64,000 bases of DNA from Volutella citrinella (GCA_034401135.1 JAWZSP010000005.1:1302001-1366000), one strand, 5' to 3'; shown: positions 33,403 through 49,199, numbered from the stretch's first letter. The notes: generated by a model from the sequence alone, not told the origin. Made by a program: numbers and translations.

Positions 33403-34181
33403 AGGTTTAAAAAATATTTTTTTTAAGAATTAAATAGAGTTTATTAAGCTTATAAATTTAAAATAATAAATTAATATATATAAATTTTTAATATATTTTT
33501 AAATTTTTTATAAATTATTTTATTATATTTTTATAATATTTTTATAAAATTAATTAAATAAATATATATAATAAATAATATTATAATAAAAATATAATTA
33601 ATAAATTAATTAAAATAAAAAAATTAATTAAAAAATAATAATATATAATTTTTTTTAATTAATAATTATATAAATATATTTATTTATATATTTAATTAAT
33701 TTATTAAATAATTTTTTTATAATTATAAAGATTTTAAAAATTAATATTAATTATAATTTTATATAATATATATTATTTAATTATTTTTATAATATTTTTA
33801 ATTTTAATTATATTTAATTTTTAAAAATATATATAAAAAGAATTTATTAATAAAAAAATATAAATTTAATAATAATAAAAAATTAAATTATTTAAATTAT
33901 ATAATTTTAATAATAATTTTTATTAAAAATTTTATAAATTAATTTAAAATAAATTAATTATATAAAAATATAATTATATAATTTAATTATTAATTTTTTA
34001 ATTATATTATATTATATTAATTTATATTTTAATATTTTTTAAAAAAAATATAAAAAAGTTATATAAAATATTAATACTAAAAAATAAAATAAATTATTTT
34101 TTAATTTAAAAAATTAATATTTATTTTTTATATTTATATTATTTTTAATATAAAAATATTAAATAAAATAAATTTAATTAT

Positions 34182-34384
34182 TATAAGAATCTAGCTATAT
34201 TTAGTATAGTTACTATATTAATAAAAAACTTTAGTTTAATTAGTACTAGCTAACTACTAAAAGCTTAATAAGTTTTTACTAAGCTTTTATATAAAGTTAA
34301 GGACTTTAAGTAAAAATAAATATACTAACTTAATTTTAAAAATATACTTTTTCTTAGTTTTAAGCTCTTAGTTATTATTTTATA
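34182..34384 (+). repeat. 5' LTR of copy 1
   Basis: 203 bp, aligning end to end with the 3' LTR. I count about 29 differences, all C/T or A/G transitions, plus one single-base indel. The LTR edges coincide with the change from near-GC-free flank to sequence with residual G and C. Confidence 0.85.
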
Positions 34385-36329
34385 ATTTTTTTATTTTTTT
34401 ATAAAAGCTAGCCCTAAGTATATCTATATATAAATAAGCTGTTTTTTTATAAAATAAGTAATTACTAATTATTATATAAATTACTACTCTTTTTTTATTA
34501 AATTAATTATAATTATTAAATAAGAATTAATTAATATTTTTTATTAAAAATAAATAGGTTTTTAATATATAAGCTAGGCTTAGTAATTTATTAATAATTA
34601 TAATTTTTTAATAAATAATAAATTAAAATAAGCTTATTTATTAATTAATTATTAAGTACTTATTAAAAAAATATAAATATAAATAACTTTTAAAATATAA
34701 TTATAAGATATTTTAAAAAGATAATAATAATATTATTATTAATAATTAGATTAAGGTAATTAAAATAAAAAATAGTTTTTAAAAATATATTTTTATAATA
34801 TAAAGAATTTATTAAGTATAAATATAAATATATTATAAAAAGTAGTAAAATTAATAAATATATATTAAAAGCTTAGTAAATAAAGACTTTATATAAGATA
34901 ACTTTATTAAGTTTATATAATAATAATATATTAATTTATATTTAAAAAAATATTAATTTTATAATAAACTTAAAACTTATAATTAAAAAATTATTAAGTT
35001 ATTATTAAAATTCTTTTAAATATAAAAAGTATATAAGAACTTAATAATAACTTAATAATAATATACTATTTTTATTATTACTTAAAAAAGGACTTATATA
35101 ATAAGATTAATTAATAAATAATTAAGTTATTAAATATTTAAAATATTATTAATAAAATTAAGTAGATCTAGATCTATCTTAGTATAATAAGTAATAATAT
35201 TTTAATAAATTATTATAAATATATATTAAACTATATAAAACTAAATATTAATTTAAAGAAATATAAACTAAGATATAATTTAAAAAAAAAAAAAGAAGTT
35301 AATGTTAATAAAACTCTAACTAAAGTACTTATATATAAAAAAAGTTTTAAAAAGCTAACTTATAAAAATAATAATATTATTATTATAAGTAATTAAATTA
35401 TAAAAATACTAACTACTTTATAAAAAAATACTAAAATAGATTACTTTTAATAATCTTAATACTAGCCTTATTATTAAAAGTTATAATATAAAAAGTTATA
35501 TTCTAGCTATTAGTTAATAATTTTTTAAAAAATAAATAAGTATTAATAGTAAAGTAATATTATTAATACTTAAACTTATTATTATTATTCTAATTAATTA
35601 AATAATTAAAAATAATATAATTATTATCTAAAAATATTAAAAATAATAAGTTATTATAAATATAGATGCTTATATATAAGTTAATCTTATAAATAACTAT
35701 TTAATCTTATAAATAAATCTCTAATTACTTATAAAAGCTAAGGTCTTTAAATTATAAAATTAATAAAGTATTACTAATTAAAAAGGTAGTTAAATATATA
35801 GGATTAGATTCTTTTTAATTAATAAGTATAGTTAGCTATATAAGATCTATTATAACTTTATTAATATAAATTAATTTAAAAGCTTTAGTAACTTATTCCT
35901 ATTTAATAATTTAATAAGCTAAGAGAGTATTTTTATCTTAATAACTACTTATATATAGTAATATAATATAATATTTATTACTAACTTAAAATCCTTTATA
36001 TTTAAAATAATAAAATAATAAAAAAAGGCCTATATTTTTTATATATATAATACTATTTTAAATAAGAATTATAAAATAGTATTTTTAAATAAAAAGCTAT
36101 TAAATAAAATAATACTACTACTTATTAAGTTTATAAAGTTTATATAAATATTTAATAAATAATTAATAAAAAAACTATTATTTTTATTAAATATAGAATA
36201 TATAATTAATATATAAAAAGAAATAATATTTTTATTTAAGCCTTTTTACTTTTTAAATAAAAAGAAAAGTAAGATACTTTTAAAGTATTTTATAAAATAG
36301 TAAGTAGTAAGTTATATTAATAAAAGTAA

Positions 36330-36720
36330 AAGCTTTATAAGTACTTTTATCTTATTTATTTTTAAAAAAGATAGGATTTTATACTTATATATAAATTACT
36401 AAAGGCTTAATATAGTTATTATAAAAAACTAATATCTTTTATTATTAATTAGTAAGTTATTAAACTGCTTTTTTTTATATAAAATAAATATTTATTATTA
36501 ACTTTTAAAATATATACTACTATATCTAGATTAAAAAAAGTAATTATTAAAAGATAGTATTTTAAATATAATATAATTATTTTAAATATAATATAATACT
36601 TTTTAGCTTTATTAATATATTAATAACTTTCTAAGTATATATATACTAAGTACTTACTAAATTATTAAATATATATTATATTATATACTTTTAAATAAAA
36701 AAAATATATATTAAGTATTT
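36330..36720 (+). pseudogene. Reverse transcriptase remnant of copy 1
   Basis: Conceptual reading on the plus strand with stops shows the gypsy RT order: KKDRILYLYINY (family KKDGSLRLCVDYR), then LNIVIIKN*YLLLLISKLL (family LNKITVKNRYPLPLISELL), followed by a degraded counterpart of KTAFRTRYGHFEY. Arg, Gly, Asp and Pro codons have drifted to Ile, Leu, Asn, Lys and stops, consistent with C-to-T and G-to-A change. Non-functional. Boundaries are approximate. Confidence 0.75.
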
Positions 36721-38209
36721 ATATTAAGTCTTAAAAAGGCTATAAGCTATATAATTTTATATTAAATTATTAAAATACTTTTTTTATTAATAAAAAGTAA
36801 CCTTTTTAAGTTATTATATTATATAAAAAGGTATTAAAATAGAGCTAAAGTAAGTCTAATTTATTATTAAATAAAAGCTTTAAGTCTTTTTAAGATTTTA
36901 TAACTTTTACTAAAAGTTTATTTTTTATTATTTTATAATAATATTCTTAATAATAAATTTATTAAAAAGTAGTTATTAAAAAAAAAGATAAAAGAGTTTT
37001 AATAATTAAAAAGTGCTATAGTAGCTTTTAAATTATTAAAATAAGCCTTTAGCTTTATAATTTTTTTTTAATACTAAGACCTTATATTATTTATAAAAGT
37101 AGAAATTAATACTTTAATTAAGGTAATTATAAATATCTTAGCTTAATTATATAATAGCTAATAATATCTAGTTATATACTTTTTATATAAATTATTAGAA
37201 ATAAAGAATAAATAAAATACTAATTAATAAGAGCTTTTAGTAATTTTAAAATCCTTAAAATATTAAAACTATTATTTATAAAGACTATTAGAATAGTTTA
37301 CTTTACTTATAAATTATAAAGTATTATAATAAATTCTTAAAATTTTAGTAAAAGATCTTTAAAAAAGACTAGCTAGATAAGTATATTAGCTCTTAAAGTT
37401 TAATTTTAAAATAAAGTATTATTTTAAAATAAATAACTTAGTAAATAGCTTATTAAAAAGGCTAGATTATACTAAAAGTTAGCTTATTTATAATAATATA
37501 TTATTAAGTTTAATTTATAAATTAAATCTTATTAAAAACTTATTATTAGATTTATAATAAATAATTATAAGTTAAAAAAGTAAAATTAAAATAGTAAAAA
37601 GATTTATTTAAATAATAAAGACTAGTCTAGTTAAGCTATTTTAAATTTAAGAATTAAGAGCTTTTTTATTTTTATAATATAGCTTTTTAAATAAGCTGTT
37701 ATAATATACTATATATATTATAATTATTAAAAGTTAAAGAAATATATAAAGAAAATTAATAGAAAGTAGTATATTTATAATATTAACTTCTTAAGATAAT
37801 ATTTATAAAAAATATATTAAAAACTTAAAATAAGCTAAGGTTATTATTTTAAATTAATATATCTTATACTTTATAATAAAAAAACTTATAAAAAGTAAAA
37901 TAATATTCTTAGTATAATTATTTTATAAGCTAAAAGTACTAATTTAAAAGTTATAAATTACTAACTTAGAATATATAGTTTATATAAAAGCATTATATAT
38001 TAATACTAAAAAAAAGAATTACTAAGTTAATTAAAATAGTACTTTATTTTTTAAAAATAAGCTTATAATTTTTAAAAAAAGATCTTTATAATAAGAGATC
38101 TTTTATTAATATTATAATAACTTAAGATTAAAGTATATAAGAGTTATAAAGACTTTAAAATTAATTTTATAAAAATTCTATTAAACTAACTTTTTTAAAA
38201 ATATCTAAA

Positions 38210-38700
38210 AGTATATAAAAACTTATAACTTATATTAAAATATATATATATTAAGGTATTAGCTTTATAATAAATTATAAATATTACTATTATTATTATA
38301 TCTTTTTTAAAAAATTAATATAGATTTTATTATTAAATTATTATAAAATATATAACTAAATAGTAAGCTAGTAAATATAATCTTTATAATTATTTATAAA
38401 ATAACTAAATATATACTCTTTATTTTAATAATAAAGTAGCTAAATATTATATAATTAATAAGTATTTTCTATAAGTATTTTAAGTATAAATATAATATTT
38501 TAAAAAGAATTATTAGTAATAAAAATAAGCTTTTTATAAGCTAATTCTAAGCTAATTTAATAATAAAATAAACTATTAAATATTAACTATTTATAATATA
38601 CTACTTATAAATAAATAAATAGATAGAAAGATTAAACTAAATATTAGAAAAGTATTTATAAATATATATTAAAAAGTCTTTATAAAATTAAATAATATAT
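38210..38700 (+). pseudogene. Integrase core remnant of copy 1
   Basis: Plus-strand reading gives INIDFIIKLL (family ISMDFIVGLP; first catalytic Asp GAT at 38,323-38,325 kept), IIIYKITKYILFI (family VVDRLTKYAHFIP), and ISNKNKLFIS near 38,508-38,540 (family VSDRDKLFTS), where both Asp codons of SDRD have become AAT. The second catalytic Asp is therefore lost. Stops interrupt the frame throughout. Confidence 0.75.
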
Positions 38701-40909
38701 TTTTAAGAGATAGAGTTTATATATAATAATAATAAGTATAATATTATTAGTATATTTTTAATTAAGGTATTTATAAGCTACTACTTATATATTATTAAAT
38801 ATATATTATATATATTAAAAATAAAAGTTAAAAGTATATAAGAATATATAAAAAAGATTATAAAAGTATAATAAAAAGCTATATAATATTAATAAATAGT
38901 TATAAAAGTATAAGCTAAATATTATAATAAATATTATTAAGAGTAAGTATATATAAAAAGTTAAATAATTAACTTTAATATATAAAACTTTTATTTTAAA
39001 AATAAGAAGTTAGTATTATACTTTATATATATTAAAATTATTAAGTAATATAATAAGTAAATATATTAAGTAGCTTTACTAAGTAAATATATAAGAATAT
39101 ATAATATTATATTAATTATATTATTAAAACCTTAGAATAATATAGTTATAAATAATTATATACTAAATAATTTTTTTAATTTTAAAAAAGAAAAGAAAAA
39201 GTAAAAAATAAAAGAAATTATTATATATAAATAAGATAATAATAATACCTTTTTTTAAATTAAATAGCTAGGCTAGCTTATAAAATATAATATATAAAAG
39301 CTAAAAAAGTACTTAGTAAATATATAAAAGAAATTATAAATATATTATAAATAAGTTAAATAATTTTATAAAAAGTAAGATAATAATAAGTAATTATTAA
39401 AACTTTAATAAATATATAATATTACTATATTAAAACTCTAATTTAAATTTTAATATTATAAAGGCCTAAACTAAAAGTAATTAGATTTATATTTAAAAGC
39501 TAAGTTATTACTAAAAATAAAATAAATTATTATTATAAGTAGCTAAAATTAAAGATACTTTTTAATACTTTTTTAAAAAGCTATAAATAAAAAGCTAAAT
39601 AAATACTATATACTTTATATATTATTACTATTACTTTTACTATTATTACTTTTACTAATAATATTACTATTATTACTAAAGCTATTTTTATTAAAAATAC
39701 TTAATAAAAAATTCTTTTCTTTTTTCTTACTATTTACTTATTATTATATAAAAGTAGTATTATAATATTATTAAGCTAATAAAGGCCTATTTTATTTAAA
39801 ATAATAAATTAGCTTTAAGTAAGTATATTAAATTAAGTACTTTAATATTACTTACTTTATATATTAAGAATAAAAAGTATAGTAAGCTTAAGGAAAGCTT
39901 ATTAATTAATTAGCCTTACTTAAGAAAGTTTTTTTTTATTTAATTATAAAATTAAAAGCTTTTAAAATTTTATTAACTTTTATAATAATAAAATTATCTT
40001 AGATATATATTACTTAAGCAGCCTTAATATAAATAATAATATTAATAAAAATAATTATTTATACTTATAATAAGAAAAAATTAAAAATAATAAAAATATA
40101 GTAAAAACTTGACTTATATTTTATAAGATTATAATAGTTAGTAACTTTTAAATAAAGCTAGTTTTTTAAAACTATTATTATATAAATATAATTTTAGTAT
40201 TAATATTATAAATATTTATTAAATTTATAATAGTTTTTTAAAAAAAACTTTTAAGCTTTAGTATAAGAATTTATTATATTTAAAAAAGTATTATAATAAT
40301 TAGTAGAAATAAAATCTATATAGCTTTTAGTAAGAGTATAATAATAATTAATATTTTTAAAAGTATTTTAATAAGCTTAAGCTAAGTTATAAAGCTTAAC
40401 TAAGATCTAAGATAAGGTTAAAAAATATTTAAGTAAAAGCTTAATAATATACTACTTAATACTTAGTTTTATCTATTTTATAAATAATATAATATTTTTT
40501 ATTACTATTATAATAATATTTAATTAAAAGATTATAATTAATAAAAATAAGATAGTAAAAATATAGTATTTTATTAATATAAATTCTAATAAAACCCTTT
40601 TATTTATTAAAAATAAATATTAATAAAATATTCTTAATTTAAAAAAATATTATTATATTAATAATAATAATATAATATAAATTAAAAATTTAAAAATAAG
40701 ATTAATAATTTTATAAAAAAAAAAGAAAATTAAGTATTATAATAAAAAGTTAATAAAAAGATAGTAACTTAATAATAATATATAAAAGAGTTAATAATCT
40801 AGAAAAATAATAAATTAATAAGTTATTATTATTATAAAAGCGAGATATATATAAACTATATATATAATAAAGTAGGGCTAAGAGTATACCCTATTTATAA
40901 TAAAGTAAT

Positions 40910-41113
40910 TATAAGAATCTAGCTATATCTAATATAGCTATTATATTAATAAAAGAACTTTAGTCTAGTTAATACTAATTAATTATTAAAGGCTTAATAA
41001 GCTTTTACTAAGCTTTTATATAAAGCTAAGGACTTTAAATAAAAGTAAATATATTAGCCTGACTTTAAGAATATACTTTTTCCTAGTTTTAAGCTTTTAG
41101 CTATTATTTTATA
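40910..41113 (+). repeat. 3' LTR of copy 1
   Basis: 204 bp partner of the 34,182 LTR. It is preceded by attataaatagggtat-like sequence in reverse complement, which is shared with the corresponding position of copy 2 (immediately inside its 3' LTR) and so helps fix orientation. Confidence 0.85.
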
Positions 41114-42460
41114 ATTATAAATAAAAATAATATTAATAAAATAATATAAAAAATAATTTAAAAAATATTATATTAAAATTATTTTTAATAAAATATAAAA
41201 ATAATATTTATATATTATTAATATATTTATATAATAATAATAAATTATATATTATTTTATTTATTTTTAAATTTATAAAGTTTTTATTTTTTTTATATTA
41301 AATAAAAATTATATTTTAATAAAAAAATTTAAATTTTTTTTTTATATATTATTAATATTTTATATATATTATATATTTATATATTATATTAAATATTATA
41401 TTTATAATAATATTATTTAAATAATTTATAATTAATATAAAAATAAATATATTTTAAATTTTATTTATATTAAATAATTATATAGTTATTAATTATATAT
41501 AATTATATTTATTTATAATTATTATAAATATATAATTTTATATTATATAAATATTTTAAATAATTTAATTAATAAAAAAAGATTATTTATATATTTATTA
41601 TATTTTTTTATAAATATTATTAATAATAAGTTTTTTTATATTATATAATAATAAAATTATATTAATAATATATAATAATTAAATTAAATAAATAATTAAA
41701 ATATTTAAATTAATAATTTAAAAAAAATTTAATTTATTTAATATTTTAAATTAATAAAAAGAAAATTTAATTTTTTTATTTATATTTTTTATATTTAATT
41801 AAATTAAATATTATTTATTTTATAAAATAATTTTATTAAAAATTATATAATATTTTATTAATTATTTTAAAATTAATTATATTAAAAAAAGATTTTTATA
41901 AAAAATATTAATAATTTTTAATTTAATTATAAATAAAAATTAAATAAAAGATTTTTTATAATTAAAATTAAATTTTTTTTTTTAATTAATAAATTTAAAT
42001 ATATATATATAAATAAAATAAAAATTAAATTTTTAATTATAATTTTTATATTATTTAAAAACTTTATTATAATAATTAAATTAATAATAATTTAAATAAT
42101 TATAAAAATTAATATAAAAAATTTTTTATTATAATTAATTTATATATTTAAATTAAAATAAATTTAATAAAATAAAATTATTATTATAATATATAAAAAT
42201 AAATATAAAATAATTAAATATATATTTATTATAAATTTTTTTATAAAAAAAATTATTTATATAATTTTTTTAAAAATTTAATAAAATTAATTAAATTTTT
42301 TAATTTTTTAATAAAACTTTTTATAAAAAAAATATTATTTATATTTATAATTTTTAAATATTAAAAAAATATTATAAAATAATATAAAATAATATAAAAT
42401 AATATAAATATAATTTTTTTTAAATAAAAAAAATTATTAAAAAAATATTTTAATTAAAAT

Positions 42461-42558
42461 AAAATAATAATTTTAAATAAAATAATAATTTTAAATAAAA
42501 TAATAATTTTAAATAAAATAATAATTTTAAATAAAATAATAATTTTAAATAAAATAAT
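42461..42558. repeat. 18-bp tandem repeat, five copies plus a partial
   Basis: Unit aaaataataattttaaat repeats perfectly five times from 42,461 and continues into a partial copy. A related 10-bp unit (aatataaaat) repeats just upstream at about 42,371-42,407. Confidence 0.9.
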
Positions 42559-43756
42559 ATATTATAAAATAAAAAAAATAATTTTATTAATTAATTAAAT
42601 ATAATTTAATATTTATTATTAAAAAATAAAAAAATTTATTTTTAATATAATAATAAAAAAAATTTAATATAAAATTAAAAAATTAAATATTTAAATTATA
42701 ATTTTTAAAAATTAAAAAAAAATATATAAAAAATATATTATATAATAAAATATATAAATTTAAAATATTTAAATAAATATAATAATTATTAAAAAATTTT
42801 ATAATTATAAAATAATTAAAATAATTATTAAAATAAATTATTAAAAAATTATTATTATAATAATAAAAATTATATATTATAAAATTATTTAAAATTATAT
42901 AAAAAAAATTAAAATATATTATTTATTATAAATTAAATATAAAAATAATTTAATTTAATAAATATTTTATATTTTTATTTTTAATTAAAATATTTTATTA
43001 TAATATAATTAAAATTAAATTAAAATTAATTTTATAAATAAATTATTTTTTAAATATTAAAATATAAAATATTAAAATATAAAATTTTAAAAAAAAAAAA
43101 ATTTAAAAAATTTTATAAAAAAAATATTTTTTATTTTAATTTTTAATATTAATTTTTTTATAATAAATAATAATAATTTTAATTTTAATATAAAAAAAAT
43201 ATTTAAATTAATAATATAATTAATAAATATTTAAAAAATAATTATAAAAAAAATTAAAATTTATTAATATTTTTAAAATTAAAAAAATTATATTTAAAAA
43301 AATATTTTAATAAAATATTTATAATTTAAATATTAATTTAATAATAATAAAAATATAAATTTTAAAATTATTTTTAAAAAAAATTAAAATTAATTTTATA
43401 TTTATTATATTTTAAAATTTAATAAATTTTTATTTTTTTATATTATTTTATTTTTTTTATTATAAATTAATTATAATTAAATTTATATAATAATTTATAT
43501 TATAATAAAAAAAACTTAATTATAAATTTTTTTAAATTTTTATTTTAAAATTATATAATAAAAATATAAAATTAAAATTATTAAAATTATTTTAAATAAT
43601 TAAAAAAAAGATTTTATTTAATTAATTTATAATAAAAAAAATAAAATAATATAAAAAAATAAAAATTTATTAAATTTTAAAATATAATAAATATAAAATT
43701 AATTTTTATTATTAAAAATTATTATAAATTAAAATTTAATTTAATTAAATAAATAA

Positions 43757-43847
43757 ATTAATTATTAAAAAATTAATAAAAATTAATTATTAAAAAATTA
43801 ATAAAAATTAATTATTAAAAAATTAATAAGAATTAATTATTAAAAAA
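43757..43847. repeat. 25-bp tandem repeat, about 3.7 copies
   Basis: Unit attaattattaaaaaattaa followed by taaaa, 25 bp in total. The third copy differs by one A-to-G at its end. Confidence 0.85.
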
Positions 43848-43940
43848 TATTAATTTTTAAATTAATTAAAATATTTATATTAAAAATATTTTTTATATAA
43901 ATATATAAAATATTATTTAATATTAATTTAAAAATATTAA

Positions 43941-44057
<117 letters not shown>

Positions 44058-46723
44058 TAATAATATATAATATAATTAATAATAAAAAAATATTAATTAA
44101 ATTTAAAAATAAATATTTAATTTATAAAATTAAATAAAAAAAGGTTTTTTAAAAAAAATTAATAATTATAATATTTTAATAAAATTTAAATAAATATAAT
44201 TAATAAAATTATTTAAAAAATTAAAAATAATATAAAATTATTATAAAATAATAATATAAATTATAATAAATAAATAAATATAAATAATTAATAAATAGTT
44301 TATAAAAAATAATTAAATAAAAATATTAAAATTAATATAATATATAAATATAAAATTAATAAAATTAAATTATTAATAAATATATAATAAAATAATTTAA
44401 TTTTTAAAAAAGATTTATAATAATAAAAAATTAATTAAAATTAAAATTTTTTTTTAAAATTTATTTAAATATTTAATATTAATTTTTAAATTTTTTTAAA
44501 ATTTTAAAATTATTTAATTAATAATAAATAAATTTAAAAATTTATTTAATTAAATTAATAAAAAAAGTTTTTTATAAAAATAAAAATTTTAATAAAAATA
44601 TTATATAATTATAAAATAATTTTAATTTAAAATTTTATAAAAAATTTATTATTAAATTTATTAATTATATTATTATAAATAATTAAAATTATTTTTTATT
44701 AAATATTTTAAATTAATATTATATTAATTTAAAATATTAAATAAAAAATATTATAATTTTATAATTAATTAATTAATTAATAAAATATAATATATTTATA
44801 ATTAAAAATATTAATTAATTTTATATAATTTTATATAATATAAAGTAATTAATATTTAAAATTCTTTTTATTAAAATAAATATTATTTAAAAAAAAATTA
44901 AAATATAATATTATTTATAATATTATTAAAATTATTATAAATATATTAATTTTTATAAAAAAGTTTAATTTAATAATTTAATTTTTAATATATATTAAAT
45001 TTATTTTATTAATATTATTATTAAAAATTTTATAATTAATTATAATAAAAAAGAATTTTTTTAATATAAAAATTTTTAAATATATAATTTTAATAATAAA
45101 ACTTTAATTTTATTAAAAAATAATAATTTTTATAAAATATTTATATAATAATAATAATTAAAAATTTATTAAAATAAAATTTATTAAAATAAAATTTAAT
45201 AAATTTTTAAAATAAAAAATTTAAAAAATTATAAATATTTTTTAAATTTAAATATTAAATTATATTTAAATTATAATTTTTTTATTAAATTTTTTAAAAA
45301 AAATATTAAATATATTTAATATTTTAAATAAATAAATATTATAAAAAATTTTTAAAAATAAATTAATTATTATTTTTTTATTAATTATATTAAATTATAA
45401 TAAAAATATAAATAAAATTATATTTATAATAAATATTAATTATTATAAATAAAAAATTTTAATTTTATAAATTATAAATAAAAAATATAAATTAATTAAA
45501 TATAATTTAAAAATATAAATATTTATAAAATATAATTATAATATAATAAAATATAAATAAAAATCTTTTTATATATTTTTTATAAAATATTTTTTATTTT
45601 TAAAATAAATTTTTAAATTTTAATTTATTAATTAAATAAATAAATTAATAATATTTTAAAATCTTTAATTAATTAATAAATAAATTATATTATATTTTTT
45701 AATTTTATTTTAAAATATATATTAAAATTAAAAAAATAATATAATTATTAAATTATTTTAAAAAATATTTAATTTTTTTAATTAAATAAATTAAATAAAT
45801 TAAAAAATTAAAATAAATATAAATTAATTTATTAATTTTTATTTTAATATAATTATTTTAAATAATAATTATAAAAAATTAAATTAAAATTATAAAATAA
45901 AATATTAATAAATAAAAAAATATTTTTAAATATTAAAAATATTTATTAAAATTATATTTAAAATTTATTATAAAAAATTTTTTTTTTTTTAAATATATAA
46001 TAAAAAAAATTATTTATAAAAAAAATTTAAATTTTTTTATATAAATTTAATTTTAAATATTAATTAATAAAAAAAATTAAAATCTTTTTTATAATTTTAT
46101 TATATTAAAAATAAATATAATAAATAAAAAATAAATCTTAAATTAATAATTAAAAAATATTATTAAAATTTAATATAATTAAATATATATTTATTAATAA
46201 TAATTTATATTATATATTAAAAATATAATTTTAAATAATTAAAAAAAAATGTTATTTTTTAATTTTAAATAAATTTATAAAAAAATTTATTTTAATATAA
46301 TATATATATATATAAAATTAATTAATTATAATTATTAAAATAAAATATATTAATTAAAGATTTTATTAATAATATATTAATATAAATAGTTTAATAATAT
46401 TAAATATATTTTAAAATTATTAAAAAAATAAATTAATTTTAATTAAAATATTATAAAATAATTAAATATAAAACTTAATAATTTAAAATAATTAATTAAA
46501 TAAAATATAATATATAATAAAAATATATTTTAAAATAATTAAAATTAATATAAAAAAATAATATTAATAAATTATAATATATTTAAAAATCTTATTTTTA
46601 TTTTTAAAATAAAAATAATTATTATTTAAATATTTAAAAAACTTAAAAAAATATTTAAAAAATAAATATAAATAAGCTTAATTAAATATAATAAATTAAT
46701 TTTTATTTAAAAAACTTTTATAT

Positions 46724-46925
46724 TATAAAGATATAGCTATAAGCTGAAGCTAGAAATAAGTATATAGTTAAAAGTAGGCTGCTATATTGACTTTTACTTA
46801 TAGATTCTAAGTAATCTTAGTATATAGTTTTTTATTTAATAACTAGTATACCTATATATAGCCTTCGCGGCCTCTATAGCTTATAAGCTAGTCTAGGTTA
46901 TATATATTATAGGTTTTCCCTTATA
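46724..46925 (-). repeat. 3' LTR of copy 2 (left end)
   Basis: 202 bp, starting tataaagatata and ending ttttcccttata on the plus strand. Differs from its partner by roughly 27 sites, all transitions by eye and without indels. Confidence 0.88.
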
Positions 46926-49199
46926 ATTACCTTATTATAAATAGGGGTACCCTGACCCTGCTTTTAGTATTAATAGTCTAAGTATTTAGTAAGTACCTGT
47001 GCACTTTAGTACTCTACTTTTAGGGTAAATATTAATAACTTTTTATTTACTTTTTCTTATAAGGTTCTTTTTTATTTTACTAAGCCCTTACTAATTATTT
47101 ACTTAGTCTTTTACTAAGGCTATATAATCTTTAATTTTTTTTTTTATAGGGCTTTTTATTTTTTTTTAAAGTATTAATTCTTTTTAAATACTTAGTAATA
47201 AGATAGCAGTTCTTTTTTATATTTAGAATATTTTATTTAATTTTTAATTTTCTATTAATAAAAAGTTCTTTAATATATATATTAAGAAGCTATTATATTT
47301 TAGTTATTTAATTACTACTTCTTATAATATCTAGATTAAGTACTACTAAAGTAATTATAAGTAGAGATATATTTTCTATAAGGTAAACTAATCTAAGTAC
47401 TAAGTAGTAAGTTAGCAACCTTTTTTTAAAATATACTTAATATTTCTTAGATTTTAATAAAACTTTAGGGCCTGGCTTAATAGTATTAAAACTTTATAAA
47501 AGAGGTAAATTATTACTATACTCTTACTAAAAGCTATACTGATTTCTTAACCCTAGGGTATTAAGTTACTTTATTAAATATAATAAACTCCTATACTAGT
47601 ATATAAAAGTACCTTTAGGAATATATTACTAATTTAGTAAATACTTACTAAAAGAAGCTTAAGGATAAGACTACTATTATATAATAGTCTTTCTAAGAGT
47701 TAAGCTTGACTTATAAGCTTATAATTATTATAATTTTATAATAAGTATATTAAGCTTTTAGCTACTTTTTACTAAGTATTCTCCTAAGTTAGTATATTCT
47801 AACTTTATAATTTTCTAAGCTAGCTAGATCTAGCCTAATAATACTATACTTTAAGTAGAGGCTATATAGCTAATATATATTTAGAATAATATTACTATTA
47901 CTAAGCTTAAATTTAAGCTTAATATACTTATTAATATCCTAGGAATTAAGGTAGAAGAGGAAAGAGCTAATAGTAATAAGTAGCTAACTGATCTCTTAGT
48001 ATAATATTATATACTATTACTTTAATATACTACTCATATTATATTAGAATATCCTATTTAGTATATATACTTCTGCCCGCTTTATTACTTAAATTAAGGT
48101 ATACTTTTATTAAATTATTAGTATATTAACTAGGAGTTCTAGGATACTTAAGACTAGGATTAAAATAATCTAAAAAATAATAAAAATAATAATAAGGGGG
48201 GTAAGGCTAAATAGAGCTATTACTATTTACTTAGCTAGTAGTTCTTAGTTTTATTTTTTATTCTTAGTTATTTTATAAGGTTTTTACTTATTTAGATTTA
48301 AGCTACTATTAGTAAGGGTCTATTATACTTTTAGTAGTTACTTACTCTTTAAGTCTTTATTTTTATTTTTATTTTTTATTTTAATTAAAGCTCTACTAGT
48401 ATATATTAAGAAATTTACTTTTTAGTATAAATATATATAAATACTTATTAAGTACTTAGCTTATTTTTATTATCTTACTTTTTATAATAATACTTCTTCT
48501 ACTTATAGTAAGCCTAGACTTTCTTCTTTATATTTATAAAATACTTTTCTAATTCTTAAGTATTATATTTTACTAGCTAGCTTAATTACTTAACTTAGTA
48601 GAATATTTATATTCTATTAGTTTTATATATAATAACCTCTTTGACTTTTTACTTCTTTTCTTTTTCTTTAAGATTAAGGTAGTTAATTAATAACTATTCT
48701 CTTACTACTCTTTTAGTCTAGGGTTTTAGTAGTATAATTAATACTATATTATATATATATTAGTATTTAATAAGTAATTTAATTTAGTAAGCTTACTTAT
48801 TAATATATTTAATAACCTTTACTTTAATAAAGTAAGGTATAAGTTTTTTATATTTAAAATAGAAGTTTTATATAAAAAGGCTGATTATCTAGCTCTTTTT
48901 AAAGATCTGCTTTTTATATAACCTATTATAATATTTTATTTATAACTCTATAGCTATCTTTTATAATTTAGCAGCCTTTTAATAAAAGCTTGCAATCTTC
49001 TTAATATATTTTTATATACCTTAGACCTTAGTCTTTATAAACTTAGAGATATACTTAATAGTATAGAGATAGTATCTTATTAGTACTTTTATTAGGGATA
49101 TACTAATTATATTATAATAACTATTATTATATATAAATTCTATTTTTTAAAAGTAAGTTACTTAATTTTATAAAAAGCTCTTAGTATAGATTTATAAAT

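Larger units (their letters stand above)
34182..41113 (+). mobile_element. RIP-degraded Ty3/gypsy LTR retrotransposon, copy 1
   Basis: Full-length element of about 6.9 kb bounded by direct repeats (34,182-34,384 and 40,910-41,113) and a 5-bp target duplication attat (34,177-34,181 and 41,114-41,118). LTR ends read TATAAG...TTTATA, matching TG...CA after RIP. Orientation is plus because reverse transcriptase (about 36,330-36,720) precedes integrase (about 38,210-38,700) on that strand, the Ty3/gypsy order. All frames are broken by stops (typically CAA/CAG to TAA/TAG and TGG to TAG), so it is dead. The gag region before 36 kb and the part after 38.8 kb are not recognisable. Confidence 0.88.
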
